Shown here: one piece after another, positions 35,870-50,949 of the stretch
Layout: every line of letters starts with the position of its first letter
Position numbering within the stretch: position 1 is the first letter of the stretch
DNA from: Adiantum capillus-veneris
Lineage: Eukaryota; Streptophyta; Polypodiopsida; Polypodiales; Pteridaceae
Length of the DNA: 64,000 nt
Reading direction: 5' to 3'
Assembly: GCA_014529385.2 (NCBI GenBank)
Contig: CM043953.1
Location: forward strand, 111,048,549-111,112,548
Position numbers and translations under genes: made by a program
Notes under the pieces: model-generated
The model's input: the letters and a program-made list of their open reading frames with translations, nothing else
What the model was told of the DNA's origin: nothing
Databases searched by the model: none

Positions 35870-38200
35870 TCTCGGGGGATATGTGTTCGCTACGTGAGCC
35901 GGGCAGGCGCCGGGCCTTTGGCTGTGGGAGGTGTGAAAGAGAGAGAACAAGAACAACATATGGCTTTGCCAATCACCGCAATCATCAATTAATTGATTAT
36001 TAACTTGAGTACAACTTAGTCCTTAGCCAAGGCGGGCTGTTAACAGCGCCGGCACTTGGATCATCTGCTAACGAGGAGTTTAAGCTCCCGCTTTACAGTA
36101 TTAACCGGGCCATTAATGACACCAAACTTATCAGAATGTTAATTTAATCTTTAACAGATGACGGTGATGGAAATTATCTCTTGTCGCTTTATCTGCTTCA
36201 AGTCCCATTAAATTCTGCAAGCTTCAATTCAGTTTACTGCCTCAATCGTCAAGCCTCAATTATTATCAATTATCCTGCTCTTTATGCTCTTCACATTAAC
36301 TTCCTCATGGTCTGCACTTTAACTCCCTCCTGTTCTTCAATTGCTATCCGAAACTTTATCCCTTGCTTCTCCGAGTGCCTTCCTTAGCTTGCTCTTATGC
36401 TTCTTCTATTGCTTTGGTTACTTCAAGGACGAGGGAGGAGTCCCGTTATGCTTCTCAATCTCGAGGACGAGAGCGAGAGAGAGGGAGCTCATCCCCGTCT
36501 TGCATTGAATCTCTACTCTCCCTTCTTCTCCCTTCCTCCTTTGTTAGTCGAGGATGAGAGCGAGAGATTGGGAGCTTTTGCTTCCGAGCATGAGAGCGAG
36601 AGAGAGGGAGATTTCCTCGTTGTCTCCCTTGGTTTTTCTCCCTTCTTGCTCGTTTGCTTGCTATGTTCAAGCTCGCCTTCCTTGCTTCTCAAGATCCTGC
36701 ATGCCCTCTCGTGATCATGGCCGAGAGAGAGAGCGGCTTTTCTTGGTTGCTAGTAGCCAAGGATGAGAGTGAGAGAGAGGACGAGAGGGATGGCAAGCCC
36801 TTTCCCCTTGAGGTCGAGAGCCTTCCTTCCTCTTGCCTCCTTGGCTTCCAAATCCTTCGTTAACTTACCTCGATACGCCTGCAAAAGAGACCACACCACA
36901 CCCTAATAATAGCGTGCCTCATATGCAGTGGCGCCCGGCGCTAATGACGTGGCATGGGAACAACATCGATGACGTGGCGGCCGGATTTTAGACCTGCACC
37001 GTTTGCGTCAGGAGCACCCTCGAACGGAGCGCCCTGGGCTTCTAACCGGTTCCCGTCTCTTGGCCACTGCCGTCCGAGCAACCCTGCGGCCTGCGCATCT
37101 CTCTTTCTCCCTCACGCTGCCTGCTCGTCGCCGCTGTCTGCACGCCATGGTTAGCTTTTGTGTTCCCATTTAATTAAATCATGTGGGCGGCCTCTAATTG
37201 CCATACCCACTTGGGCGGCCTCTAGCCCTTGGGCGGCCTTAGTGCTCCATTAGGCGGCATAGTTACTTGTAAGGGCACCACATTTGGCATACATATTGGC
37301 TGGGCGGCTTAAGCACTGCATCTTTCCCCAGTAGTCCTTGATTAACAATGCCTTTGTGAATTTCGATGCCCGCATCATTTTGCATGGTGATGCTTGCCTT
37401 CAAGATATAAGCATATGTGATTACATTTGTCCAGCTTCCTAGCCCTAACTCTGTTGGAGTTATCCCACAATCATTGCATTCCAAGAGATGACATTCCGAA
37501 CACGAAGCTCTCCAAGAACTTTTTGCACTTTATGAGACGTACACCATATTTGACTTACACGTAGACTATCATAGTACTACTGCTGGCAATGTACCCTGCT
37601 ATCAATGCACTGTAGGAGATAACATTTCGGACAAGATTCTCATCGAGCACTTACTCTGTTACACTCCAAAATCCGAGCGAGAGTCAAAATCTCCCAGATG
37701 GCACTCCGGTCGAGTCGATTGGTCTGGCACGGAAGCGGCCCCCGGTGAATCTTTAACGGCCAATAACTTGGCGACCATAACTCCGATTGCTGATCTGAAA
37801 AGACCGAGGCGCTCCACAAAGTGAGCACTTCGGGCTTGTGCATTCATTTCATTTCTGTCACCTCAGCTGCATTTGCCCAATCCGGTACGGATCTGCAATC
37901 GACTTGAACTTTAAACTGCCATAACTTCTTCACCGTAGCTCCAATCGATGAGCCGTAAAGACAGGCCGGTAGAGAACTTCAAGCACTGCAATTCTAGATC
38001 ATAATATTCCATCTATGCTCACTTCAAGCATAATCCTTTTTGGTATCATTAAGGCATCAATTGGCCCTTTAAAGTCGTATCTGGCATACATTAATCATTA
38101 GACTTGGCCTGTTAACAAGCCCTGATCACTGACCATTAAACAAGTAGGCTTCAAAGAAGCTTAGCTTGCATTTGTCTGCTCTTTTTCTTATCATGGAAGC
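35870..38200. mobile_element. Nested insertion of about 2.3 kb inside element B RNase H, unclassified
   Basis: RNase H sequence stops near 35870 and pol resumes near 38205 (DHLSRLHNGESPEG). The sequence between has no pol similarity and is more GC-rich than its surroundings, especially 36900-37150. It contains purine-rich minisatellite copies (about 36430-36800) and repeated GGGCGGCCT motifs (37188-37310). I find no convincing terminal inverted repeats or LTR pair. ACAAC occurs at both junction zones and could be a target duplication, but this is weak. It may be a solo LTR or a non-autonomous element. Small ORFs inside are repeat artefacts. Confidence 0.75.
36430..36800. repeat. Purine-rich minisatellite (GAGGATGAGAGCGAGAGA-type)
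   Basis: At least five irregular copies of a GAGxxxGAGAGCGAGAGAGAGG motif, often followed by GAGCTTTTGCTTCC-like or TTTCCTCG text. It is inside the nested insertion. Confidence 0.75.
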
Positions 38201-39960
38201 GGAGCTACACGACAACGGGTGGATCATCTTTCAAGGCTACACAACGGGGAATCTCCCGAAGGAGTAGATGATGACATACCAGATGCTTATCTTTTCAATA
38301 TTGAAATGATACCCAAATGGTCTCAAGAAATTGTTAGAATTCTTTCCTTTGGTGGTAGGTTTGATAACACGGAAGACAGACACAAACAACGAACAATTCG
38401 ACAAACAAAAAACTTTCAATTGATTGCAGGATGGCTGTATCATCTAGGATCGGACCAAATTCTAGGATTATGTATAAATCCGGAGGAATCCAAGTGTTAT
38501 CTTGAAGAAGCACATGTCCAGGATTGTGCATTTCATTGTTCAACATGAAAACACACCAGAGACTGAAACAATTAGGGGTTTATTGGCCAACTATGTACGC
38601 GGACACACATGCTTATGTTAACAAGTGTACTATATGTAGTGCCAAATGGCCAGTGGATCACGCGACATTGTTTCAGGTAAACATTGCACCTGCATGGAGT
38701 CAATATATCATTGATTTCTTAACCACCAGGACATTCCCTGAAAACATAACAAGAGCACGGAAAAGGGCTATAGAGCTGGAGGCTAGTGACTTTCGGTTAA
38801 TTGGGAACCAACTCTATAAGCAAGGAAAGGACAATCAACTTAGAATCTGTGCAAGTGAAAGTGAATACCTGCTGATTCTAGAACACGCACATGGCAGAAT
38901 AAGTGGAGGCCATTTTTCAGGTGCGATAAGACGGCAAAAATTGTCTTAACCATAGGAATATGGTGGCCTACATTGCATATGGATGCTGAAGAGTTTGTAA
39001 AGCATTGTGATGTTTGTCAACGCACCAAGGTGCCGATAAAGAGAGATGAGATTCCACTACGGCCAATGATGGGAGCAAGGGCATTTGCAAAATGGGGCAT
39101 TGATTTTGTGGGACCTATTTCACCCCCTGCATATCGCACCCATACCCAATATATCATTGTGGCTACGGACTATCTCACGAAATGGGTGGAAGCCAAGGCG
39201 ACACAAAAAGCAGATGCACGAGCCACTGCACAATTTTGTATGAGAATGTCTTTGTACGATACAGTTTACCAATAGAAATTGTCAGTGATCGAGGAACACA
39301 TTTTCTTAATGAAGTCATTGAATATCTGCTAGAGAAATTCATGGTTATACATAGAAAATCTACTCCATATCATCCACAGGAAAATGGACAAGCTGAGGCC
39401 ACAAATAAAACACTATGTACTGTTCTCACTAAAATTGTATCAGAGTCAAGAACAGATTGGGATCAGCAGCTACACTCAACACTATGGGCATACAGGGTAG
39501 CTTACAAAACATCGATAGGAACAACACCATACAACATGGTGTTTGGCCTAAATGCTATATTACCCATAGAGTTTTTAATTCCAACTCTACAAGTAGCAAA
39601 ACGCTTAGAATGGACAGGGCATGAGCTCTCTTCAAGAATAGATGATCTTGAAAAGCTACATGAACTTCGCTTAAGAGCTGTAGCTTCGATCTATGATAAA
39701 AAGGGAAGACAAAAGGAGTTTTTTGACAAGCATGTGCGCACGAAAGAGTTCAAAACGGGTGATTATGTACTTATTTATACCTTGAAGAAACATGCCAAGA
39801 AGCTTAAAAAGCGAGGGATGGGACCCTTTGTGATTAGAGACCTTTCACAAAGTGAAGCTGTCAAGCTTGCTACATTAGCAGGAGAAGAAATGCCAAATTG
39901 GATTAGTGGGTGTCGATTGAAGAAATATCATTTACCACTAACACAAGATATGCTTCAACA
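38201..39960 (+). pseudogene. Element B integrase with two zinc-binding modules
   Basis: After the RNase H end (DHLSRLHNGE) come a first module (about 38430-38660, EEAHVQDC, LKQLGVYWPTMYADTHAY, CTICSAKWP), a linker with HATLFQV, and a second module (about 38800-39040, LEHAHGRISGGHFSG, MDAEEFVKHCDVCQRTK). The catalytic core follows with KWGIDFVGPISPP, VATDYLTKWVEAKA, SDRGTHFLNEV and PYHPQENGQAEATNK (D, D, E). The C-terminal domain is GDYVLIYTLKKHAKKLKKRG and GPFVIRDLSQ. Both modules match those of element A. Broken in a few places; fossil. Confidence 0.9.
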
Positions 39961-40079
39961 AATCCATCAAGAAAAACAACGAATGAAGGAGAAACAGAGG
40001 GTACGAGAAGAAGCTCAAGCAGAAGCAAAAGAACATATTACAAAAAGAAGGCTTCTACGACAACAACAACAATGTGGAC

Positions 40080-41290
40080 CACCATTGCGAATAAATGCCA
40101 TTCGACTAACAAATTTTGATGAAGACACAGTGGAGCTAATAATTGCAGTCAAAGTGGGTAGCAGTCAAGTTGAATCGACGGCATTGCTTGATTTTGGAGC
40201 TCAAGAAAATTTGATCTCTTACAGATTATACAAACAGCTCAAGCCCATAGGTCAACTTCATCCTACTCCACAAGTGATGGAAAGTAATACATCACACTCA
40301 TTGAAAACATTGGGCTGGACTATATTGCATGTACAAGTACATCAATATATTTAACCACACAAGTTTTATGTGGTTGAGGATGAAAGCACACAACACCCAT
40401 GTTGTTGAGACAACCTTGGCAAAAAGAGTACAATGTGCAGATAGATTGGAATGCAAATGCAGTCACAATTCAGCATGCACAAGAACAATAGGTGGTTGCC
40501 TTTGCTCAGCAACCCCAGAAGAATCAGCTCTACCAGCCATGCAATCCTTGGATAAAGAGACACAAGTAAGGGTGCCACTAAAGAACAACACAATAGCCAA
40601 GGCAAACAAATAGGTAACTGCCAACCATGCTCACTACATGCATAAAAAGTCACCGACCGCCGCAGTGCAAAGATCAAGGTTAGCAACACGAGAAAAACAA
40701 GTATGGGTGCGGAAGGATAGAAGTGACATGGCAGACAAACCATAATACAACAGAAGAATTCAACAGAAGCAGGTAGTTCAACCAAACGCCAAGGGAATAA
40801 AACAGATATGGATCCCAAAGGAAATGCTCAACAACAACTCAAATACGACTCGCATCTGAATCCTGAAACCGAAGCAAAAGGAACTCCCTTCAGTACAAGC
40901 AACATAGGAAGGCAGACAACTGCATATGAAACCAACAAACCGACTTAGGTGGATGCCAATCAGCAACAAAACAATGGCAACCAAGGAAGTAGCAATAAAC
41001 CTACAAAGACCGGCAAAACAGAGCTACAAATGGAAAGCAAAAGAGATAAGGTCTACGGCCATTCCGGCCAAGACAATTCTCTCCAAGGAGACAACTACTG
41101 CCATATCAACAGTAGCAGCAAAGCAAGCGACTTTTGCAAGAAAGACAATCAAACAAAGGGCAGTAGAGTTACAACTTTTACTTGCAAAGAAAATAGGAAA
41201 CCTCGACGGCGAATGCCAATAAGAATCTTGCTTATACCCTTCTCTTGCACAGCATTAATTTTTCCATGCATTGACCGAGTATGCATAAAA
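40080..41290 (+). pseudogene. Element B second retropepsin-like domain and basic Q/N-rich tail
   Basis: Downstream of the integrase, INAIRLTNFDEDTVELIIAV and ALLDFGAQENLISYRLYKQL resemble a retropepsin fold start with the active-site loop (D-F-G-A where D-S/T-G-A is usual), and FYVVEDE follows near 40370. The tail (about 40400-41290) is rich in K, Q, N, S and T and includes KQIWIPK and QVWVRKDRS segments. The same two parts occur in element A (7546-7860 and 6861-7510). Possible roles are a second protease or a non-catalytic binding domain. Fossil. Confidence 0.6.
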
Positions 41291-42237
41291 TAGGGCCACA
41301 TTACACGGCCAAGCTCATTTTAAGCTCATTTCCACTATTGACCTTTGAGAGAGAGCTCCTGCGACCTAGAGCGAACGGAAGTTCCAGCAGCTTCTACGAC
41401 GTGCATGACTACCCGACGGGATTCAGACATGAGAGGTAGGCTCACCACCTTGAGCTTTTTGCGCATGTTTGTCGTTTTGTCGCGAAAACTAGCGTAGGGT
41501 TCACACAGAAAGCGGGCAATAGAGACCTACAAGTAGAAGTGGCCACCTAACGGCTAACCCAAAAGCAATGAGACTTCATCGGCAGCTTACCCTAGCATAG
41601 GAGACCAGTCTTGGATGTCCAAAGGCAGTAGAAAACCATCGGGAAAAACCCTAATTCCTAGAGGCCACCAAATGGGAAATCGGCGGAGAGGCTCCCAAAT
41701 GCTACCAAAATTCATGGGTAGGAGCATCTCGACATGCTCGACAAGTCTATGTAGCCCACATGACCAAAAGGTGACCCAAAGCGGCACTAAACTTCAGAAA
41801 CGGCATGACACACAAAGCGTCAAATAGCTCTCACGGCCAAACCGCATGTCCGTTTGCCACCAAACTTCACGAGCAGCTTTCCTAGACCATCAACAACCAA
41901 GTCCTATGGTGGTAGACCACCACAATTCATCGAAGACATGTAAACGCAACCACGGGTGCTTCTAGAGAGACAAATTGCCAAATGGAGCTCCGGTGAAGCC
42001 AAAGTCAACAAAAATCATACGACAAGGATCCCCAAGGGATCGGGAAGGAGACCAACATCAAGAAATTTCATCGCCATAAAGCACTCCAAAAGTCAGAAAA
42101 CGACTCGGAGGCTCTGAAATTCACACAAGGAGTTACTTTCTATCTATTTGACTTTTTTGTTGAAATAATTCTTAAAAGGGACTCAAGGGGACTAAGGGCA
42201 GGCACCAGTAGAACTTTCCACAAAAAATTCATCAATA
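41291..42237. other. Non-coding stretch of element B between pol tail and palindrome array
   Basis: I see no supported gene. The ORFs here (41587-41827) have no recognisable motif. It could include the transcript leader of ORF3 if that is expressed from a spliced or separate RNA, as proposed for env-like ORFs of related families. Confidence 0.5.
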
Positions 42238-43242
42238 GACATCCTACGCGTGGGATGTCTCAAGGCCAAATTTGGGCACCAAATCTAACAACTCTCATCA
42301 CACACATTTTCTGAATAGCCTTTACATGCTAGCCACCAAGTTCATCACATTTGGACCAAAATTGACCTCATATGCATGAAAAAAAAGGAAAAGTCAGGGC
42401 ATAGAGGAAATAATGGTCCATAGACCTACCAAAACTTGTCCAAATCACATGAAACTTGCACAATACATTCATGGGCACCTTGCCAACCAATCTGTGTGGT
42501 CACCTGCAAAAAATGATGAAGTAGACATCCTACGCGTAGGATGTCTAAATGACATTTTTGGCCCACACATGATGTTTTTCAATTCCAGATCTTTTCATAT
42601 CACCTTCAAGAGCTCATATATCAAGTTTGAAGCCATTCTGATCATTTTTGACCCCCAACACCTCCAAGATACACTTTTTTGAGCCCAAAAACACTACACA
42701 TGGTCTTACCAACATCAATTCTTGTCCAAATCAAAATTCAAGAGCATGGCCATGTTCCACAGGCCAAGAGCTACCCACAAAACAAATCTCAAGCTATTTT
42801 GATGAAATAGACATCCTACGTGTAAGATGTCTCGAGCATGTTTTTGTCCTTCTGTGCAAAAAATGACATCATGGGAGCCATTACCATGGTGCAAGGAGCC
42901 CATATATCAATTTTCAACCCATTTGAATATCATTTGCCACCTGTTGTGGACATCCTACCCAATTTGTGAGCCTAAAGTCTGAATCTGTCCAAAAATGCAC
43001 ATTTTGATACCCAAACCCAATTCCAATCATATAGCCATGTTGCACAATCCAAGGACCACCAGCATGCCAAGTTTCACCAAAAACTGATGAAAAAGACATC
43101 CTATGCGTAGGATGTCTAAATGATAAATTTTGGCCAGAATTGCACTGTGAGCACATGCAGGGTTTCCCAAGTTCCTTTTAAGTTTTATTTTCAATTTTCA
43201 AGTCATTTGGATAGTTAAAACTCAGTTTCTCAGCTGATACGG
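42238..43242. repeat. Palindrome array B2 upstream of ORF3: tandem units of about 286 bp
   Basis: Dyads lie at 42238-42259, 42524-42545, 42810-42831 and 43095-43116, at spacings of 286, 286 and 285 bp. A half-copy GACATCCTACCC lies at 42949. The best copy (42524) contains the perfect 20-bp inverted repeat ACATCCTACGCGTAGGATGT. Units also share text outside the dyad: CATATATCAA with GAGCC.AAA in units 2 and 3, GCCATGTT.CAC in 2 and 3, and GATGAA just before three dyads. So this is a degenerate tandem array with the dyad as its best-kept part. Confidence 0.9.
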
Positions 43243-43282
43243 AAAAAACGCTAACTTCGGACTACTGAGTGGAACAGGATCT

Positions 43283-46801
<3,519 letters not shown>

Positions 46802-46840
46802 AGAAGCAGCTCAACAGCCATGTCAGGGATGACATGAGCA

Positions 46841-46853
46841 AGGAGGGGGGGAG
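46841..46853 (+). other. Polypurine tract of element B
   Basis: AGGAGGGGGGGAG lies immediately before the TG of the 3' LTR. It is the expected plus-strand primer. Confidence 0.9.
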
Positions 46854-47806
46854 TGTTAGAAGCTGGACACACCCTATGAAAAATGACGGCTTGGCAGATT
46901 ATTATTTTTTGTAATTATTCATTTATTGAGAAAACCCGACATTTCACCTTTGTAAATATTGGGGCTTATAGAAGTTTCCAGATCGTATCCCAATTTTGAC
47001 ACTTAGATTGAGTATATGGTTAAATTGAAACATTAGGGTTTGAGAATTGTAAGGTATTTATACCACTTTTTGACCTTAATGAAAAACCTTTTGTCATTTT
47101 AATGAAGTCCGTGAGTGAGCGTACTGTGTACGAGAGAGAGTGAGAGCTTTATCTTGACGCTATGTGCGTACCGGTGGTCGGAATTAAGTGCGGAGAAGTG
47201 CAGCGTGTTGCTCCTGATGAGAGCTACGTGCCAATACCTACATTGTGCACGTACGATCCGGTCTTGCGAGCTCCATCTACGCGTACGGTCCGGTTTTGCG
47301 AGCTCCATCTACGAGCTTCATCTGGTAATTCGGTGAGCATACGTTGTCCCATTTTGCATTCTAGCATATCCACGCGTTCGCATTGAGTAGAGCTACACAT
47401 TAGGCACTTTAGTTTTTGAAAACGACGACGTGAAAATTTTGGCCAGATATCCTACGTGATTTAGCACCAGGTGTTTTGGGTTGGGATTTTGGTTCATAGA
47501 CCTTAGGGAGAGCGACCTATTGGTGTTAGTAGTGTCTCTTTCAAGTTCTGTGGTGTTTCGAGATTTTTTGATGGGTATTCGGCTCTAGAAAGCATTCTAG
47601 GAAGTTTCCTCTTATGCACTCCTGAAGACTGTAGCTTAGACATTGGGTAGAGACCTCTGTAGGAATTAGTTAGGAGTCGGTCGAGTGTAGGTTGACACCC
47701 TATGCTTGCTTCCACGCGCCTGTGGGTCGAGCTTCATCCTTAGCTGACAAATCTTGTTAGGTGAGTTCTCGCTGTGCTGACGTCGTCACGGCGTATCCGT
47801 CCAACA
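46854..47806 (+). repeat. 3' LTR of element B
   Basis: It starts TGTTAGAAGCTGGACACACC and ends GTATCCGTCCAACA. It is aligned to the 5' LTR throughout. It is longer because of a stretch near 46920 (TTTATTGAGAAAA) absent from the 5' copy and an internal duplication of about 33 bp (CGTACG.TCCGGT.TTGCGAGCTCC twice, about 47248-47310). A half-palindrome GATATCCTACGTG lies at 47446-47458. Confidence 0.95.
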
Positions 47807-47832
47807 CTCTCTCTCTCTCTCTCTCTCTCTCT
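47807..47832. repeat. (CT)n microsatellite, right part split by element B
   Basis: A 26-bp CT run directly abutting the 3' LTR, the continuation of the run at 26342-26400. Confidence 0.95.
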
Positions 47833-48249
47833 ATTCCCACAATGTGGTGTGCACATATAATCACCCTCCACAATGTAAGTTTTCTTGAGTATGCCTTTAT
47901 TCATGCCACCCATTTAGAGGTAGCACTAGTTTCTATGTGCCTCTGGATGCAGTCCGGCGACTCATGGCCTAAACTCCATGCTAGCTCAGGCGTTGGGAAC
48001 TCCTCCCCTATGCAAACACTTTCACAACTCTAATGTATATTTAAATTGTTTAAAAGTGTAAATTGTATATTTTGTGCATAGACACCTGGGGAGGGGTATC
48101 TCTCATCAAGGTTGGTTTGGGGGTGCATACGGATCAAAAGGGTTGATCAAGGGTAACAATGTGTGCAATGATGGCAAGTGATGATTGTTTAAGCATTCAT
48201 GTGAGTAGGGTATGCATGGTGCTTTTAGGAAGGTCTTCTTCTCTATTTC
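47833..48249. other. No gene seen
   Basis: Unique-looking sequence downstream of the split microsatellite, without a supported ORF or RNA gene. Confidence 0.5.
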
Positions 48250-49360
48250 AATAGGTCTACTTGCTTTCATTTGGTGACTATGCTAGATAAACAATTCCAC
48301 TCGTCCAAATTTTTCCTATTCCCAATTGCATCAATAATTTACTTAGTTTCTTGGATAATCTCTGTGAAGCTAGGCACAAAATGGTTCTTTCTGATCACAT
48401 GGCATTTTTTGGCCTTCCAAATATGATGAAAGAAGCAAAATCTAACAATTTGTTTACAAATTAACAGTACTTGGCTTTTCATCCCTTCCATACTAGGAAT
48501 AAGTTGTTCTTGAAGAATGCTATCTTTCAAGTTCTTCCGATCCATTTGCAAATCTTGCTTGGTATCCCTCTAATTGTCAAGGGCTCCTTCAATAGGAGGG
48601 AGAGGTCCTCACTAGCCATTGCCAAACACCTATTTGGGTTGATACCTTGAGCTTGGATCTTGATGCCATTCGTCCATGCTCCCCAAAGCACCTTCTGCAA
48701 GAAGATCTCCATTGTCAATAGAGCCATTGTCTCCCATCAATCTTCTACCTATTGTTTACCCCATTTCGTTTTGAGGGGGAAAACCAATCGGCCCTAAGCA
48801 TTAGTGTGTGGTAGATACCCTTGGTTTTCAATTCATAGATATGGATGTTCTTGGGCCAACACCAAGATTTCCACTCATTGAGGTGATAGTGGGTAGCCAC
48901 AAGGTATATCTATTTTTAGCTCTTCCTGCTCTGCTGCTGCTTTCCTAGAAATGGGTCAGTCATTGGATTCCTTAGTTATTAACCTTTTTGGCAACCTCTC
49001 TTCAAAAACGTTTTGAAAAATATATCCCAAGGTTCTTTGCGGTTAATAACTCTATTCCAAGGTTCTAACTTTGCAAGGGTAAGGTTGCAGGTCATCTGCA
49101 GCCTTTGAGAGGTAGATTTCTTTGTGTCCTTCTTTCTTTGGATATTGCCTTAATTAAGCTTAAGGACAAAATATAGTGAGAACTCCATGTATTTTTTGCA
49201 TGAAGCCTCTTTTGGTGCTTTTTACTCTCTAAGCTTGTGGTTGTATTTTCCTTAATACAATTCCAAACAACCATCAATTTTGGTCTAAACCATGATGACA
49301 TCATGCAAGACCTCCTTTGTAGGTGTTGTTGTAGAGAACACGGGTGACAATTTTGCAATG
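48250..49360 (-). mobile_element. Probable LINE 3'-end remnant (minus strand)
   Basis: Minus-strand frames read HLNEWKSWCWPKNIHIYELK, LWGAWTNGIKIQAQGINPNR, LSLLLKEPLTIRGIPSKICK and RFCFFHHIWKAKKCHV. The last resembles the HxxWKARN-type segment near the end of plant L1 ORF2 (zinc-binding RVT region). There is no RT core here, so only the last part of a LINE would remain. The assignment is by overall resemblance and is uncertain. Several stops and frame changes are present. Confidence 0.4.
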
Positions 49361-49699
49361 GATCACTAGAGGCTCATTGGCACCAACCTCTAGGAGGATG
49401 AAGATGGGGCTAGCAAGGGGGGAACCACAAGGTTTAAGGTCCCTTACATAAGAAATATGACTTGCAAGTAAATCATCACTCAGAGTTACTAGAACACAAA
49501 ACCCAACTAGAAATAAAACTCTCCGTGATTTAGAACAAGATGACAAAAAAAGGCTCCACATGTGAAACAAAGGTTATTTTGGGGCATTTGCGAGTTTAGT
49601 GGCAACAATGGACCCTACAATCAAGGACAAAGCTTTCCAAGTCCTCAAGAAAAAATTTCCATAGTGCTAGAGGTGGAAAATTCATGTACAGTGTTGGTC

Positions 49700-50830
49700 C
49701 CTTCAACACTTGTCAACTGACATTTGTGAAGAAAAATTTGGCAGCCCTGACTGGATTATCCTTTGTATTTGGTTGTATGGGTAGGGTAACCTCTAAAGTG
49801 GATCTCATCAACTGATTTTCAGGCCATGCTGTCCTTAATCTTGGTGGTGAGGTGGAATTTGTCCATTATCATAAAAATGGTTTCTTCACAATTAGATTTA
49901 TTGACCCTACAACAAGCAAAAAGGTCATGATAAAAAGCCCTTTGTTTTTCAATCAGTCTCTTATTTGTGTACTACCTTGGGATCCCTCATGTGAAAATTT
50001 GGAATCCTTCAAGGACCTATGCTTGGTATGGGTTGAATTTGGAAACCTATTTTTGTGGATTTGAAACAATATGAAAGGTATGGTGAGCACTCTAGGAACT
50101 TTACTATTTGTGCCTTCAAGAAAAAATATTTAGAGCACATCAAATAAAGTCTGTATATGTTGGTTGGTGCAAAAACCACCTCCAAAAATTATGGTCGGGA
50201 ATGTTAGGGTTGGCTAAAATAGAAGTGATCCTAGCTAAGATTGGCACATTCTTTTGAGCAAGTTTCAAATGAAGTGGATTCAAATACTTTTCTAGGGACT
50301 TCCAACTCAACCATGAAAGTTTGGCGATAAACACTATGGTTGAGAAGGTCCCATCAAACTCCCTCATAGAACAAGAATTATAAAAAATGCATATCAAGAT
50401 TGTGAGGCAAGGTGGAGGTGGACCTAATAAACAAGAAGCAAGAACTCAGATTAGCAAGATGGCCGTTCATAATCAAAAGTCACAAGAATACCCTGAGAAA
50501 ATGCAAGGAGCATCAAATAAACAAAGAAAGGCCACCCCAATTTCCAGTTTCTCTTCCTCTCCCATACCAACAAATTTATCATGCCTCTCACTCCTAGAAA
50601 AGAGGATTATGGATGGCAAACGGTATCTATTATCAATTGGAAGCACTTCAAATCCTTCGCTTGAAGTAATAGACCGTAAGGATAACCCATCGGTTAGCGT
50701 GAAAACCCTTGTTGATTTGAGGAACTTATTATAGGTGCTTTGTGCCAGTAATCCATTGGACCTGCATACCTCAAAGGTTTCCACTTCATAGGTGGATATT
50801 CTTGTGAATGGACTCAAAGAGTGCAAAGGC
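49700..50830 (+). pseudogene. LINE ORF1-like, DUF4283-type
   Basis: The best stretch, 49852-50061, reads KNGFFTIRFIDPTTSKKVMI, PLFFNQSLICVLPWDPSCEN and LCLVWVEFGNL. The GFF...F, LF......L.L..W.P and VWV...NL pattern is that of the DUF4283 domain common in ORF1 of plant L1 elements, thought to bind RNA. A K/Q-rich C-terminal part follows to about 50740. I see no clear zinc knuckle. Stops interrupt the frame before and after the DUF4283 segment. Confidence 0.65.
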
Positions 50831-50949
50831 ACCTGTTAGAGCTATATGGAGGAAGATGACAACAAGGAGAATATAGAGGAAGTTTCTCCAAATGTTGAAG
50901 AGTTTGTATCTCTCTCTTTAATGGAGGTCCTCAATGTTCAGTTGTGAAA

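Noticed and set aside
36181-36863. Several ORFs of 60-105 codons inside the nested insertion
   Set aside because: They are generated by the purine-rich minisatellite. The overlapping frames on both strands all look low-complexity.
40366-40818. 150-codon minus-strand ORF, Leu/Cys-rich with apparent membrane segments
   Set aside because: It is the antisense of the basic Q/N-rich tail of element B. The hydrophobicity is a by-product of reading Lys/Gln/Asn codons in reverse.
42238-43116. CRISPR-like array
   Set aside because: Regular spacing of a palindromic repeat recalls CRISPR, but the spacing is 286 bp, the spacers are themselves homologous, and the context is a plant retrotransposon.
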